Positions 54,775 through 64,000 of a DNA stretch of 64,000 nt are shown here, one piece after another. The stretch lies in assembly GCF_000427805.1 (NCBI RefSeq), contig NZ_ATYS01000023.1, positions 23,375-87,374 of the forward strand, in the 5' to 3' direction. Under the pieces are notes generated by a model. That model made no database searches. It had not been told where the DNA came from and saw nothing but the letters and a program-made list of their open reading frames with translations. Each line of letters begins with the position of its first letter. Positions within the stretch are counted from its first letter, which is position 1. This DNA comes from Budvicia aquatica DSM 5075 = ATCC 35567 (GTDB taxonomy: Bacteria > Pseudomonadota > Gammaproteobacteria > Enterobacterales > Enterobacteriaceae). A program made the translations under genes and the position numbers.

Positions 54775-55368
54775 TTTTACCTTCCCGTTTTGGTGTTATC
54801 GGTGTCTGTGCCAATACTCTCGTTATCTATACTCCTGATATTTTAAGCAACAGAGATTAGATAACATGATTGCCGGTAAAACTAGTGTGCTTAAAACGGA
54901 GAACAAATTCCTCTCAATTAGACCGTTAGATATTTTTTTGCTTTCTACTGCTGAAAAATCACCCAGAAGCACCACACTTAGCATCACTATTCTGATGGAA
55001 ATTCGTTATTCTATTATTAGCATGATGACATAACATTATCGGTTAATATCTAAACAATTGAGCTGCGGTTTATCAGAATTTTATTCTATTTCACCTACCT
55101 GTTTGGCTAATATTTTATCTTTGTTTAGTTTATTGTTCTGTGATGGTGGTTTGGACTTGTTTTTCACCATCATAATTGTGTTTACTTAGCGCCGTTGTTA
55201 ATCGCTTTGCCATTAATACCTCCTTTCAAGATGACAATAACTGCGCCATTTTTGCGTGCGGGTTATTCAATTCTGAGGCAACAGGTTGCCCAATCCGGAC
55301 TTGGTTAGGTTAGTAAAGCAGACAAAATAAATACTTAGAAATTACTGTATATAGGCTTTATCCTAAAT
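54775..55368. other. Gap between Ada-AlkA and brnQ
   Basis: About 590 bp with no confident gene. A 55-codon frame (54866-55033, +) opens at an ATG without a good ribosome binding site and has no recognised homology pattern. A hairpin with TGATGGTG/CACCATCA arms lies at about 55141-55172. The divergent promoters of the Ada-AlkA operon and brnQ must lie here; no certain box was found. Confidence 0.35.
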
Positions 55369-56745
55369 ATGAAACACTTATCCCCTAAAGATATTATTGC
55401 GCTGGGCTTTATGACATTTGCCCTGTTTGTTGGCGCGGGTAATATTATTTTTCCTCCGATGGTCGGTCTACAGTCAGGTGAGCACGTTTGGGTGGCATCT
55501 CTGGGCTTTTTGATAACCGCGGTTGGTTTACCCGTTATTACTGTGATTGCGCTGGCTCGGGTTGGCGGTGGCGTTGAAGCGCTGAGTAGTCCGATAGGAC
55601 AGCGAGCAGGGCTGATTCTTGCCACTCTGTGTTATCTCTCGGTAGGGCCTCTTTTTGCTACTCCGCGTACGACCACGGTCTCTTTTGAGTTAGGTATTGC
55701 TCCGTTGGTGGGCAATAGCGCGCTATCGTTATTTATCTATAGCCTGGTCTATTTCTCCTTGGTGATCTTGGTTTCTCTCTATCCGGGTAAGCTACTGGAT
55801 TCCGTTGGTCGTTTCCTTGCCCCGATAAAGATTATCTCGCTGGCTATTTTGGGACTGGCTGCGTTAGTCTGGCCTGCCGGTCATCATATGCCGGCGCTTG
55901 AGGTCTATCAGAATATTCCATTCTCAAAAGGATTTGTTGAAGGTTATCTGACGATGGATACCCTGGGAGCGCTGGTATTTGGCATTGTTATTGTTAATGC
56001 GGCCCGTTCCCGTGGTATTACCAGCACCCGATTATTAACTCGCTATACCATTATTGCTGGTCTTATTGCCGGTGTAGGCCTGACGCTGGTGTATTTGAGT
56101 TTGTTTAACTTGGGTTCAACCAGTGGCTCTTTAGTGCCTGATGCCGCTAACGGAGCGGAGATCCTTCACGCTTATATTCAACAAACGTTTGGCAATTATG
56201 GTAGCCTGTTTTTAGCCATTCTGATCTTTGTTGCCTGCATGGTGACGGCGATTGGCCTGACCTGTGCCTGCGCTGAGTTCTTCTCTAAGTTAGTCCCTTT
56301 AAGCTATCGTCAGCTGGTGTTTATATTGGCGATTTTCTCGATGGTGGTTTCAAACTTAGGTTTAAGCCATCTGATTAAATTTTCAATTCCGGTACTAACG
56401 GCGATTTATCCGCCTTGTATTGCGTTGGTTGTATTAAGTTTTACCAGCCGCATGTGGCGCTCTGAAAGACGTATAATGATGCCGGTGATGCTGGTAACAT
56501 CATTGGTTGGTATTTTGGATGGGGTTAAAGCCTCTGCATTGGCTGATTTTTTACCGGTATGGGATAGCGCTATTCCTGCCCAGCAGCAGAAATTTGCCTG
56601 GGTATTGCACCAATTTGAACAGGTTCCCGGCGCTGAGCAAGGATTAACCTGGTTGCCATTTGCCTTAGCTGCATTAGTTATTGCGGCGATAGTTGATCGC
56701 GTACTGCCTGAATTTGCTGAAGCGACCGGAACAGAGTCGCGCTGA
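55369..56745 (+). CDS. brnQ: Branched-chain amino acid transporter BrnQ
   Basis: A 458-residue inner-membrane protein of the LIV-II (BrnQ) family with about twelve hydrophobic helices. The start [36 protein letters not shown] is typical, followed by [23 protein letters not shown] in the second third. It takes up leucine, isoleucine and valine with a cation. It is a little longer than E. coli BrnQ at the C-terminus. proY follows in the same direction, as in E. coli, after a hairpin. Confidence 0.95.
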   Translation: MKHLSPKDIIALGFMTFALFVGAGNIIFPPMVGLQSGEHVWVASLGFLITAVGLPVITVIALARVGGGVEALSSPIGQRAGLILATLCYLSVGPLFATPRTTTVSFELGIAPLVGNSALSLFIYSLVYFSLVILVSLYPGKLLDSVGRFLAPIKIISLAILGLAALVWPAGHHMPALEVYQNIPFSKGFVEGYLTMDTLGALVFGIVIVNAARSRGITSTRLLTRYTIIAGLIAGVGLTLVYLSLFNLGSTSGSLVPDAANGAEILHAYIQQTFGNYGSLFLAILIFVACMVTAIGLTCACAEFFSKLVPLSYRQLVFILAIFSMVVSNLGLSHLIKFSIPVLTAIYPPCIALVVLSFTSRMWRSERRIMMPVMLVTSLVGILDGVKASALADFLPVWDSAIPAQQQKFAWVLHQFEQVPGAEQGLTWLPFALAALVIAAIVDRVLPEFAEATGTESR

Positions 56746-56765
56746 TTCAATCGGTATCAGTAAAG

Positions 56766-56790
56766 ACGCCGCGAATAATCTTCGCGGCGT
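56766..56790 (+). terminator. Hairpin between brnQ and proY
   Basis: ACGCCGCGAA (56766-56775) and TTCGCGGCGT (56781-56790) form a perfect 10-bp stem with a 5-base loop. The T tail is weak, so partial read-through into proY is likely. Confidence 0.65.
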
Positions 56791-56830
56791 TATAACGAGA
56801 AAAATAAGACATTATTGCATGGGACACGGC

Positions 56831-58213
56831 ATGGAAAAGAAAAACAATACGCTTAAACGAGGGTTAAGCGCACGTCATATTCGCTTTATGGCTCTGGGGT
56901 CCGCTGTCGGAACCGGGCTATTTTATGGTTCTGCCAGTGCTATTCAAATGGCCGGTCCCAGCGTTTTACTGGCCTATCTGATCGGCGGTATTTTCGCTTT
57001 TATTATTATGCGTGCTTTAGGCGAAATGTCGGTTAATAACCCGCAGGCCGGCGCTTTTTCACGCTATGCACAAGACTATTTAGGACCATTGGCCGGTTAT
57101 ATCACCGGCTGGACCTACTGCTTTGAGATTCTGATTGTTGCCATTGCAGACGTAACGGCCTTCGGTTTCTATATGAGCTTCTGGTTCCCTAACGTTGAAC
57201 TTTGGGTCTGGGCAATCAGCGTGGTGCTGATTATCGGTGCCATTAATATGGTCAACGTACAGGTATTTGGTGAATTTGAGTTCTGGCTATCTTTTATCAA
57301 AATTGCCACCATCATTATTATGATTGTGGCCGGTATCGGGATTATCGTCTGGGGTTTTGGCAACCAGGGCCAACCTACCGGAATTCACAATCTATGGGCC
57401 AACGGCGGATTCTTTGCTAATGGCGTCATAGGTATGATTCTGTCATTGCAGATGGTGATGTTTGCTTACGGTGGTATTGAAATTATTGGTATTACCGCCG
57501 GTGAAGCGGAAGACCCGAAGAAAACTATTCCTAAAGCGATTAACTCAGTACCTTTCCGCATTCTGATTTTCTATGTGGGAACGCTGTTTGTCATTATGTC
57601 TATTTTCCCATGGAATGAAGTGGGTACTCACGGAAGCCCGTTTGTACTGACTTTTGAGAATCTTGGCATTAAAACCGCCGCAGGTATTCTTAATTTCGTG
57701 GTGATTACCGCCTCTCTTTCTGCCATTAACAGCGATGTGTTTGGCGTAGGCCGGATGCTGTTCGGTATGGCTGAGCAAGGTCATGCACCAAAGATGTTTA
57801 CCAAAATATCAAAACGTGGCGTTCCTTGGGTGACGGTGTTATTCATGATGGTCGGGCTGCTTTTTGCCGCTTACCTGAATTACATCATTCCTGAGAATGT
57901 GTTTTTGATCATCGCATCCCTGGCGACCTTTGCCACCGTATGGGTATGGATTATGATCCTATTATCACAAATCGGATTTCGTCGCCAACTTACGCCTGAG
58001 CAGATTAAAGGGTTAGATTTCCCTCTGCGTGGCGGCGTGACAACGTCAATAGTCGCGTTGGTCTTCCTGTTTGGCATTATCGGCCTGATTGGTTACTTCC
58101 CGACAACTCGAGTATCACTGTATGTGGGTGTCGGCTGGATAGTTCTGTTAGTGGCGGCTTACTACATTCGTAAGGCGATTGCTGATAGGGCAACGACAAT
58201 AACGGCAGACTGA
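56831..58213 (+). CDS. proY: ProY-type amino-acid permease (APC family)
   Basis: A 460-residue APC-family permease with about twelve helices; E. coli ProY has 457. The start [42 protein letters not shown] and [24 protein letters not shown] are typical. ProY is a cryptic proline transporter in Salmonella; related HutT proteins import histidine, so the substrate is not certain. The ATG at 56831 replaces a longer frame that would overlap brnQ by 50 bases. Hairpins flank it on both sides. Confidence 0.92.
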   Translation: MEKKNNTLKRGLSARHIRFMALGSAVGTGLFYGSASAIQMAGPSVLLAYLIGGIFAFIIMRALGEMSVNNPQAGAFSRYAQDYLGPLAGYITGWTYCFEILIVAIADVTAFGFYMSFWFPNVELWVWAISVVLIIGAINMVNVQVFGEFEFWLSFIKIATIIIMIVAGIGIIVWGFGNQGQPTGIHNLWANGGFFANGVIGMILSLQMVMFAYGGIEIIGITAGEAEDPKKTIPKAINSVPFRILIFYVGTLFVIMSIFPWNEVGTHGSPFVLTFENLGIKTAAGILNFVVITASLSAINSDVFGVGRMLFGMAEQGHAPKMFTKISKRGVPWVTVLFMMVGLLFAAYLNYIIPENVFLIIASLATFATVWVWIMILLSQIGFRRQLTPEQIKGLDFPLRGGVTTSIVALVFLFGIIGLIGYFPTTRVSLYVGVGWIVLLVAAYYIRKAIADRATTITAD

Positions 58214-58233
58214 TAGATCTAATAATGTTAAAC

Positions 58234-58257
58234 GCCCCGACCAAGTATGGTTGGGGC
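58234..58257 (+). terminator. Terminator after proY
   Basis: GCCCCGACCA (58234-58243) and TGGTTGGGGC (58248-58257) form a 10-bp stem with one G-U pair and a 4-base loop, 20 bases after the proY stop. Confidence 0.75.
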
Positions 58258-58572
58258 TAATCTTCCTGTCAGCGATCCTTTCCAAGCTTCCTTCCCGCTA
58301 TTGACACTGCTGCTAAATACCGTCTACTGATTAAATTTGCCGCACTTCGGCCGCTAGAAAATGGTTATATTCCGATATTCTATTTGCGGACGAAATTAGC
58401 GATAAGACAAAATTAAATGACTAAGTGGATAGACGGGAAGGGTGCTGGTATTTTATCGGCTTAAAAATATTACCCCTTAGCCGCGAGAGAAAATAAATAT
58501 TCCACTATGGGGTATTTGGGCTATGCGGACGAAATTTATTATAGAGCTGAATTAAATAATTTTGTTGTTAAA
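58258..58572. other. Orphan gap with repeated motif between two terminators
   Basis: About 315 bp between the proY and peroxiredoxin terminators, free of genes. The 13-base word TGCGGACGAAATT occurs twice (58385-58397 and 58524-58536), each followed after about 20 bases by GAATTAAAT or AAATTAAAT. Between the copies lies an imperfect inverted repeat (AATATTACCCC..TAG near 58466-58480 with CTATGGGGTATT at 58505-58516). It may be the remains of a small element. Confidence 0.4.
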
Positions 58573-58595
58573 AAAAGAGCCGCATAAGCGGCTCT
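58571..58595 (-). terminator. Intrinsic terminator of the peroxiredoxin gene
   Basis: AGAGCCGC (58576-58583) and GCGGCTCT (58588-58595) form a perfect 8-bp stem with a 4-base loop; on the minus strand a run of T follows (58571-58575). It lies 20 bases after the stop codon. Confidence 0.9.
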
Positions 58596-58614
58596 ATTGT
58601 GGTGAGGTTCAGAA

Positions 58615-59217
58615 TTACAGCTTAGCTGCGTTCTGAGAAAGATATTTAGCTACGCCTTCTGGAGCCGCATCCATACCTTCTTTGCCTTTTTCCCACTGTG
58701 CAGGGCAAACTTGACCGTGCTCTTCGTGGAATTGCAGAGCATCAACCATACGCAGCATTTCGTCAACGTTACGGCCTAATGGCAGGTCGTTAACAACTTG
58801 GTGACGAACAACGCCATTTTTGTCGATTAAGAAAGAACCGCGTAGTGCAACGCCAGCGTCCGGATGTTCGATACCGTAAGCTTTTTGGATTTCGCGTTTA
58901 ACGTCAGCAACCATTGCGTATTGAACTTCGCCGATGCCGCCGTTATCTACAGGGGTTTTACGCCATGCGTTGTGAACGAATTCAGAGTCAAAAGAGATAC
59001 CAACAACTTCAACGCCACGTTTTTTGAATTCAGCGTAACGGTGATCAAAGGCAATCAGCTCTGATGGACATACAAAGGTAAAATCCATTGGCCAGAAGAA
59101 AAGAACAGCTGGTTTGCCATTCAGGTGGTTCTTTAAGTTGAAATCGTTAACGATTTCGCCGTTACCAAGAACAGCTGCAGCGGTAAAATCAGGGGCTTGG
59201 CGAGTAACCAGTACCAT
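58615..59217 (-). CDS. Typical 2-Cys peroxiredoxin (Prx1/TSA type)
   Basis: A 200-residue peroxiredoxin with peroxidatic Cys50 in DFTFVCPSE and resolving Cys171 in GQVCPAQW; the dimer-related GGIG motif is at 93-96. It reduces hydrogen peroxide and organic peroxides with thioredoxin. This is the Prx1-type protein that occurs in Yersinia and Serratia beside proY and acpH, not the E. coli AhpC with its AhpF partner (no ahpF here). The C-terminal YF motif of oxidation-sensitive forms is not evident. The ribosome binding site AGGAGAG precedes the ATG at 59217. Confidence 0.93.
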   Translation of the reverse strand: MVLVTRQAPDFTAAAVLGNGEIVNDFNLKNHLNGKPAVLFFWPMDFTFVCPSELIAFDHRYAEFKKRGVEVVGISFDSEFVHNAWRKTPVDNGGIGEVQYAMVADVKREIQKAYGIEHPDAGVALRGSFLIDKNGVVRHQVVNDLPLGRNVDEMLRMVDALQFHEEHGQVCPAQWEKGKEGMDAAPEGVAKYLSQNAAKL

Positions 59218-59446
59218 AATAACTCTCCTGTCAATTATAGGTTAGTGAGTGATTGTTCGAATTTGTGTGTCAGTATAGGACGATAAGCTTTAACTGCAAG
59301 GACATAAGGCCAATTGTTGAGATAGCTTTCACCTATGAATTAATATCTTACTGCTTTCAGGGATTAAACATACTCATGCAGGATGTTGCTGTAAAGCCGT
59401 TATACGCTAATTTACGTTAGTCTTGATTTACAAGCTGATAACCCGG

Positions 59447-60028
59447 TCATAAATTTTTAGCTGCGGCCAGTTTCATCATTTGCGGATAAAACTGTAAAAA
59501 GATTGCTTCAAACTGGGCATAGTTTTGCTCTATATCCTGAATACAGTCAGCTAACGCGTGTAACTTTGGCCGCCTGGCAGCCATGTTTTTTAAGGTATTA
59601 TCGATAAAGGGTAATTCAGCATATCGCTCCAGCCAACGATCCTGCCATAGATATTGATTAATATGTCGGAAGCCTTCAGGTGTCGATGCCAGCTGTGGAA
59701 CAATGGCATCTTGAGCCTGCTGAATAAAGTCGCTTAATGTGATGCGGGGTTCCACTTTCGACCAGTGTAATGACAAAAAATGGTCCCATAAAACATCAAG
59801 GGCAATAGGTGCAACCCGATAGTGCCGGTCGCAGAACAGCTTTCTGGCCTGCTTCACTTGCTCGAGACTATCCGTCATTTTATCTATTCTGCGGTGCAGC
59901 ATAATGCCACTGGCAATCGGCTGTGAATAATCAGCGTCAGGGCTGCCGCGAACAAAATCGGCAAGAAGATTCCCTAACAGAGAGCTGTCCGCCAAAGAGG
60001 CTAAGTGGAGGTGGGCTAAAAAGTTCAT
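59447..60028 (-). CDS. acpH: Acyl carrier protein phosphodiesterase AcpH
   Basis: A 193-residue protein of the AcpH family, the E. coli length. It begins [28 protein letters not shown] (HD-type phosphodiesterase start) and contains [13 protein letters not shown] and [14 protein letters not shown] with His/Asp metal ligands. It removes the 4'-phosphopantetheine from acyl carrier protein. It is divergent from queA across 190 bp, as in E. coli. Confidence 0.94.
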   Translation of the reverse strand: MNFLAHLHLASLADSSLLGNLLADFVRGSPDADYSQPIASGIMLHRRIDKMTDSLEQVKQARKLFCDRHYRVAPIALDVLWDHFLSLHWSKVEPRITLSDFIQQAQDAIVPQLASTPEGFRHINQYLWQDRWLERYAELPFIDNTLKNMAARRPKLHALADCIQDIEQNYAQFEAIFLQFYPQMMKLAAAKNL

Positions 60029-60218
60029 GGGTTAAAGTATAGTGCAATCTTGCTGATTTTATCGTTTTTCTTATTATACCGTCGACTTTCAGTTGGTTGC
60101 GTTCCCGCCCCTCCAAATTATTTTGGGTATATAATATGTGCTTTTGGCGCCTTATTAGTTGCAGCCTTATGCGAGTGGCTCTAGACTAGGCCGCTTGTTT
60201 TTTGAGATTAGAAAACCC

Positions 60219-61295
60219 ATGCGCGTTACTGATTTTTCGTTCGAACTTCCGGAGTCTCTGATAGCCCGATACCCTCAGGCTGAAAGGAGCGCTTGTCGCC
60301 TGCTATCTCTTGATGGCATGAGCGGCTCATTATCTGATGGCGTTTTTACCGATGTACTTGATAAACTCGAGCCCGGCGATTTGCTGGTGTTTAATAATAC
60401 TCGAGTGATTCCTGCGCGCCTGTTTGGCTGTAAGGCCAGCGGTGGCAAGGTTGAAGTGCTGGTTGAACGGGTATTAGACGATCGTCGGGTACTTGCGCAT
60501 GTGAGAGCGTCTAAATCGCCAAAGCCCGGCACTCAACTTTTATTAGGTGATGATGAGTCCATTCCGGCCACTATGGTTGCACGTCATGATGCACTGTTTG
60601 AACTGCATTTTGACGATGGCCGTGACGTTTTGACCATCCTGAATGCGGCCGGTCATATGCCTCTGCCTCCTTATATAGATCGCCCTGATGAAGAGTCAGA
60701 TCGCGAATTATATCAAACGGTATACAGTGAGCGCCCGGGAGCCGTTGCTGCTCCGACAGCCGGCCTGCATTTCGACCAGCCTTTACTTGATGCATTAAAA
60801 GCCAAGGGCATTGAGATGGCATTTGTCACGCTGCACGTTGGCGCAGGCACTTTCCAGCCAGTGCGGGTTGACGATATCAAACAACACATCATGCATTCTG
60901 AATATGTGGAAGTCCCTCAGGATGTTGTTGATGCGGTGCTGGCCTGCAAGGCTCGGGGTAATAAAGTTATTGCCGTGGGTACGACATCGGTACGTTCTTT
61001 AGAGAGCGCCGCACAGGCGACTCAAAATGGCCTGCTTGAGCCGTTTTTTGGTGATACCTGTATTTTTATCTATCCGGGTTACCAGTTTAAAATTGTTGAT
61101 ACTCTGATTACTAATTTTCATCTGCCTGAATCAACGCTGATCATGTTGGTGTCGGCCTTTGCCGGTTACACCAATACGCTCCGCGCTTATCATCGGGCCG
61201 TCGAGAAACAATACCGCTTCTTTAGTTATGGTGATGCGATGTTTATTACCCGTAACCCTGAAGCGGTGAATGAAATTCCCAATCGGGAATTATAA
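60219..61295 (+). CDS. queA: S-adenosylmethionine:tRNA ribosyltransferase-isomerase QueA
   Basis: A 358-residue enzyme, the usual length. The start [20 protein letters not shown] is canonical, so I use the ATG at 60219, not the longer frame from 60159. Further motifs are [30 protein letters not shown] and [14 protein letters not shown]. It transfers the ribosyl part of SAM to 7-aminomethyl-7-deazaguanine in tRNA to make epoxyqueuosine. In E. coli tgt follows within the same operon; here a degraded integrase gene follows instead. Confidence 0.97.
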   Translation: MRVTDFSFELPESLIARYPQAERSACRLLSLDGMSGSLSDGVFTDVLDKLEPGDLLVFNNTRVIPARLFGCKASGGKVEVLVERVLDDRRVLAHVRASKSPKPGTQLLLGDDESIPATMVARHDALFELHFDDGRDVLTILNAAGHMPLPPYIDRPDEESDRELYQTVYSERPGAVAAPTAGLHFDQPLLDALKAKGIEMAFVTLHVGAGTFQPVRVDDIKQHIMHSEYVEVPQDVVDAVLACKARGNKVIAVGTTSVRSLESAAQATQNGLLEPFFGDTCIFIYPGYQFKIVDTLITNFHLPESTLIMLVSAFAGYTNTLRAYHRAVEKQYRFFSYGDAMFITRNPEAVNEIPNREL

Positions 61296-61377
61296 TTAAC
61301 TGAAACAAGCTCCAGACTGTTTTTCTGGTAGCGTATCGCTGAAATATTACTGATTGATGAAATATACATAAATATAA

Positions 61378-61762
61378 TTAACCAGTTACAAGTTTAAGGC
61401 GCGGAGTGTTAGCGCCTTTGCTTTCATCTTGTGCCAGAAATGTGACAGCATCGCTGTATTTGGCTAAATGATCACCACTCAAGTGAGCATACTTATTCAC
61501 CATCTCCAGCTTTTCCCATCCCCCCCATTTCTTTCAGTACCATTAGCGGCGTTCCGTTTTGAACATGCCAACTGGCCCATGTATGCAGGAGGTCATGAAA
61601 CCTAAAATTAGTGATGCCTGATAACCTCAACGCCCTAGCAAAATCCCATCGATTGATATTGTTCCTTATGCGCCCATTGTCGGGGAATATGTACTCGCTA
61701 TCCTGCGGAATAGATTTGAATATAGCAATGGCATCATGATTAAGCGGCGATACCTTACCCAT
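61378..61762 (-). pseudogene. Tyrosine recombinase (integrase) C-terminal remnant, frameshifted
   Basis: A C-terminal integrase piece. The frame from 61762 reads [57 protein letters not shown] and then leaves the family frame at a run of seven G (C at 61520-61526 on the plus strand), stopping at 61493. Removing one G restores [19 protein letters not shown] and a tail to a TAA at 61378-61380. The catalytic HxxR motif reads HDLL instead of HDLR, so Arg is lost as well, and the N-terminal two thirds is missing. The gene cannot encode an active recombinase as read. Confidence 0.85.
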
Positions 61763-61924
61763 AACTTTGCATATTCTCCTCTAGTAAATGGATGGATAGT
61801 TAAGGAGGCTGATATAGTTATTTTTGATATATGTGAAGTGTATTCAAACAGAATGGATATCATTAAAGTATTGTTAAAGTAATATCGCCTCATTTCATTG
61901 AGTATAATTGCAAATACGCGGAAA

Positions 61925-62291
61925 ATGGATTATCAGACTAATCAGAAGAGCATAGTAATAACAGAACTAGCTCATATGAAAATACTATTGGTGTGCGTAT
62001 AAATTGTACTTGTAGTGGTAGTAGTGGAGCAGCTATAAAAGATAAAGATGAGAGTGGAACGTATAATATGACAATTAAAGTTCACAACTCAACTGTAGGA
62101 ATCGTTGTTACAGATATAGAATTAAGGGGGGTGGGCTTATTTATTACATTGATGATATAAGCTCACTTAGTAACCGTTCAAGAACATCTTCGAATGTGGC
62201 TGGCGATATCTCCGAAAATAGCCAGAATGTATTAGTGAGAGTCAGAGGTAATGGCACCGATCGACAGGTTATTACACAAAATTATCAGTAG
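61925..62291 (+). pseudogene. Unknown gene fragment, apparently frameshifted
   Basis: One frame (61993-62160 from a GTG) reads VRINCTCSGSSGAAIKDKD, then YNMTIKVHNSTVG and IVVTDIELRG, and breaks at a run of six G (62126-62131). The +1-shifted frame then continues GLIYYIDDISSLSNRSR, NVAGDISENSQNVLVRVRG, and ends NGTDRQVITQNYQ with TAG at 62289-62291. Both halves have coding-like composition and join to about 100 residues. A further frame break may exist near 61990, where an upstream frame from the ATG at 61925 stops at 62000-62002. I do not recognise the product. Confidence 0.45.
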
Positions 62292-62323
62292 TGAAGTATT
62301 TAAATGTGATTGGCTATAATTTA

Positions 62324-63460
62324 TTATGTTGTAGGTTGCTGTTTCTCTATTTTTTTATTAAAGCTCATATTGGTGAGGTGTTTTGATATTTTATTGGTAT
62401 ATCTTATTGTTGGGATATCTATAAATCTCTCAAACGGTACTGATATTAATATGGTAATAGATATTGATAATGCACTTAAAATTAAGAAACTAATAAAATT
62501 ATTGCTAATACCATGCCAGTCGGCAAGATTTTTAATTGCACTAAGGATTCCCGCGTGTAATATGTATGCTGAGAAAGATATTTTACCTAGAAATTGGAAA
62601 AGTGAGCTTTCAAAGAATGATCTAGCCTTTATAGAGTAAAATAATGAAACAAAGATCAGTGGGCAACCTATTTTTTGCATTATGTCGTAATTTTTTGATG
62701 CATTATCACCAAGAATAAATTGAACATATGAGTATATTCCAATTCCGGTTTCAACACCATCTCTAGGTAGTGGGGTTGATATAAATAAAATACCGAGAAA
62801 AAACATAATTGATAAGAAAATTCTATTTATATTAATGTTTTTTCGGGATGATAAATCACTTATTATTAATCCAAATATAAACATTGAGTAAAATGTATTA
62901 ACGCTCAATAATAAGCAGATTAAATAGATTGGCAGCCTTATGTTGCTTCGTCCAAATATTGCAAGCAACGAAAAAACAAGAAATGATCCATAAATCTCAT
63001 ATGGTATCGTCCATAACGGATAGTTATAAAGAACCCTATCACCATCTGAACTCATGAATATAGCTTGCTTAATGGCTGTTACGAGTGATAGACCAAATCC
63101 TTTTCCTGTTATGTGCCCTGATACTTTATAAATCATAAAAATAAACATCATTGATACCAATATTGGTATCGCCAATCTGAAATATCTTTTTATCACACCT
63201 GAAATTAATATTTTATCATCATTGTTGTTATATTTAAAAGATAAGACAAAGCCACTTAATATAAAAAATATGTATACAGAAGGAAGTCCACTATAAACTA
63301 TGTTTAATGGGCTTAGTGCAATTACTCTAAGTATTTCGCCTTTAACCCCTTCAGTTCCAGTAAATCTCAAAGATGGCATAAAAATGTTGACGCAGTGATC
63401 TATTATCACAATAAAACAGCACAAGCCACGGATACCTTCAAGGGAAATTATTTTATTCAT
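62324..63460 (-). CDS. Acyltransferase family 3 membrane protein (OafA-like)
   Basis: A 378-residue membrane protein with about ten hydrophobic helices. It starts ISLEGIRGLCCFIVIIDHC, with the conserved R-G and the H of the family motif, and has YIFFILSGFVLSFKY and KRYFRLAIPIL a little later. Acyltransferase 3 proteins add acetyl or other acyl groups to O-antigen, capsule or peptidoglycan at the membrane. Its codon use is far more AT-rich than queA, which points to horizontal transfer. It lies within the degraded island and may change the surface polysaccharide. Confidence 0.87.
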   Translation of the reverse strand: MNKIISLEGIRGLCCFIVIIDHCVNIFMPSLRFTGTEGVKGEILRVIALSPLNIVYSGLPSVYIFFILSGFVLSFKYNNNDDKILISGVIKRYFRLAIPILVSMMFIFMIYKVSGHITGKGFGLSLVTAIKQAIFMSSDGDRVLYNYPLWTIPYEIYGSFLVFSLLAIFGRSNIRLPIYLICLLLSVNTFYSMFIFGLIISDLSSRKNININRIFLSIMFFLGILFISTPLPRDGVETGIGIYSYVQFILGDNASKNYDIMQKIGCPLIFVSLFYSIKARSFFESSLFQFLGKISFSAYILHAGILSAIKNLADWHGISNNFISFLILSALSISITILISVPFERFIDIPTIRYTNKISKHLTNMSFNKKIEKQQPTT

Positions 63461-63805
63461 GAATTACTCTTAAGGTTAGCCATACTGTTATGATGCAATT
63501 ATGGATGTTGCATAAGTATATCGCAATGCATGTGATGCTGAAAGTTACAGTTTTGTCTTTTCCTGATTAAGTAACCCAAGTGACCGTCCGTTAATAACTT
63601 CTTAAACTCCCTCGTGTCACTAAATTCATGCTTCGAATGTACTGTAAATATTATCGGTGTTTTGAGTGTGCTATGTCATTAGAAATTTTATCTTCAGTTG
63701 TTGGTGATGTTCTGCCAATACCGCTGTTCGCTAAGTGTATGCCAGCGAGATTTCTTTCACCGACACTTTTTCCATTTACGTTAACCATCTAAATAACTTC
63801 GCATA
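63461..63805. other. Gap between acyltransferase and transposase remnant
   Basis: About 345 bp without a gene I can support. Short frames exist on both strands, for instance 45 codons on the minus strand (63651-63788) and 39 codons on the plus strand (63673-63792), but neither has a ribosome binding site or recognisable motif. The right part may include an end of the IS element that follows. Confidence 0.3.
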
Positions 63806-64000
63806 TTAACGCTCCACTTTAGCAAGTCCGTGTTGATTGCCTGGGAACGGTGAAGCAGCCCTCATAAACTGATTGAGCTGTTTCAGTAACTACCACATAT
63901 AGCGGCACTGATGGTTTCGCGTTATGGTTTCGTGTAACGATAACCACAGCAATTCTATTGGGTTCAGCCACGGTGAATATGTCGGCAGGAATAACAACCG
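63806..64000 (-). mobile_element. IS630-family transposase C-terminal part with in-frame stop
   Basis: The minus strand from the window edge reads LLFLPTYSPWLNPIELLWLSLHE (the DDE motif's final region, with the Glu in PIE), then ITRNHQCRYMW, an amber codon at 63890-63892, and QLNQFMRAASPFPGNQHGLAKVER to a TAA at 63806-63808. This is the C-terminus of an IS630-type transposase. The amber replaces probably a Gln codon, so the element is inactive or a suppressed copy. The rest of the element lies beyond the window. Confidence 0.8.

Noticed and set aside
54866..55033. A 55-codon ORF upstream of brnQ
   Set aside because: It has no convincing ribosome binding site or recognisable domain, and its composition fits non-coding DNA.
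60112..60135. A sequence AAATTATTTTGGGTATATA before queA that resembles the right end of the palindromic repeat at 40497
   Set aside because: The similarity ends after about 18 AT-rich bases, and no left end or internal palindrome is found nearby. It is more likely part of the queA promoter.
61770..61882. A plus-strand frame ending ADIVIFDICEVYSNRMDIIKVLLK that looks coding
   Set aside because: It has no start or ribosome binding site and overlaps the integrase remnant on the other strand. It may be a gene scrap, but the support is too thin.
63651..63788. A 45-codon minus-strand ORF before the transposase remnant
   Set aside because: It has no ribosome binding site, and the opposite strand is equally open.
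1..64000. CRISPR arrays, rRNA or tRNA genes
   Set aside because: I looked for regularly spaced direct repeats and cloverleaf patterns, especially after proA and queA, and found none.

Overview
The window looks like a chromosomal segment of an Enterobacterales bacterium. Its backbone has the Escherichia/Yersinia order gmhA-yafJ-yafK-dinB-pepD-gpt-frsA-crl-proB-proA and then brnQ-proY-(peroxiredoxin)-acpH-queA. The moderate to low GC content, a Csu-type pilus, a Vibrio-like type VI cluster and a Yersinia/Serratia-like palindromic repeat suggest an early-branching family such as Budviciaceae (Pragia, Budvicia, Limnobaculum). That placement is inference; no rRNA or tRNA gene was found to confirm it.

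Layout. 1-2285: two immunity-protein-like paralogues, tail to tail, and a small membrane protein. 2356-22064: a type VI secretion system in which one long leftward operon (tssB-C-E-F-G-tagH-tssJ-K-L-H-vasI-tssA-tssM-vasL) faces a rightward hcp. The order matches the Vibrio cholerae vas cluster, except that the sigma-54 activator gene vasH is absent; vgrG and PAAR genes are not in view. 22732-25448: a NERD-nuclease/UvrD-like helicase fusion and an unknown membrane protein. 25567-33033: gmhA, yafJ, yafK, apbE, dinB, pepD, glutathione peroxidase and gpt. 33111-39752: an RraA-like gene and a complete six-gene Csu chaperone-usher operon, inserted between gpt and frsA. 40295-40497: a palindromic intergenic repeat. 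40534-44724: frsA, crl, proBA. 45492-48380: a classical autotransporter with a long AT-rich leader.

48608-54774: regulators, efflux and DNA repair. These are an AraC regulator, a lipoprotein, a RhtB/LysE exporter, a MarR-GNAT fusion with a perfect 18-bp inverted repeat at its start, YnfA, and an Ogt plus Ada-N/AlkA pair that together form a rearranged alkylation-repair unit. 55369-61295: brnQ, proY, a 2-Cys peroxiredoxin, acpH and queA. 61378-64000: a degraded island downstream of queA with a frameshifted integrase tail, a second frameshifted ORF, a low-GC acyltransferase 3 gene and an IS630-type transposase tail with an amber codon.

The main themes are contact-dependent competition (T6SS, orphan immunity genes), surface adhesion (Csu pilus, autotransporter, acyltransferase) and housekeeping. 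Conserved backbone blocks alternate with accessory insertions. Starts were moved inward from the longest open frame wherever a ribosome binding site, signal peptide or catalytic N-terminus decided the matter.
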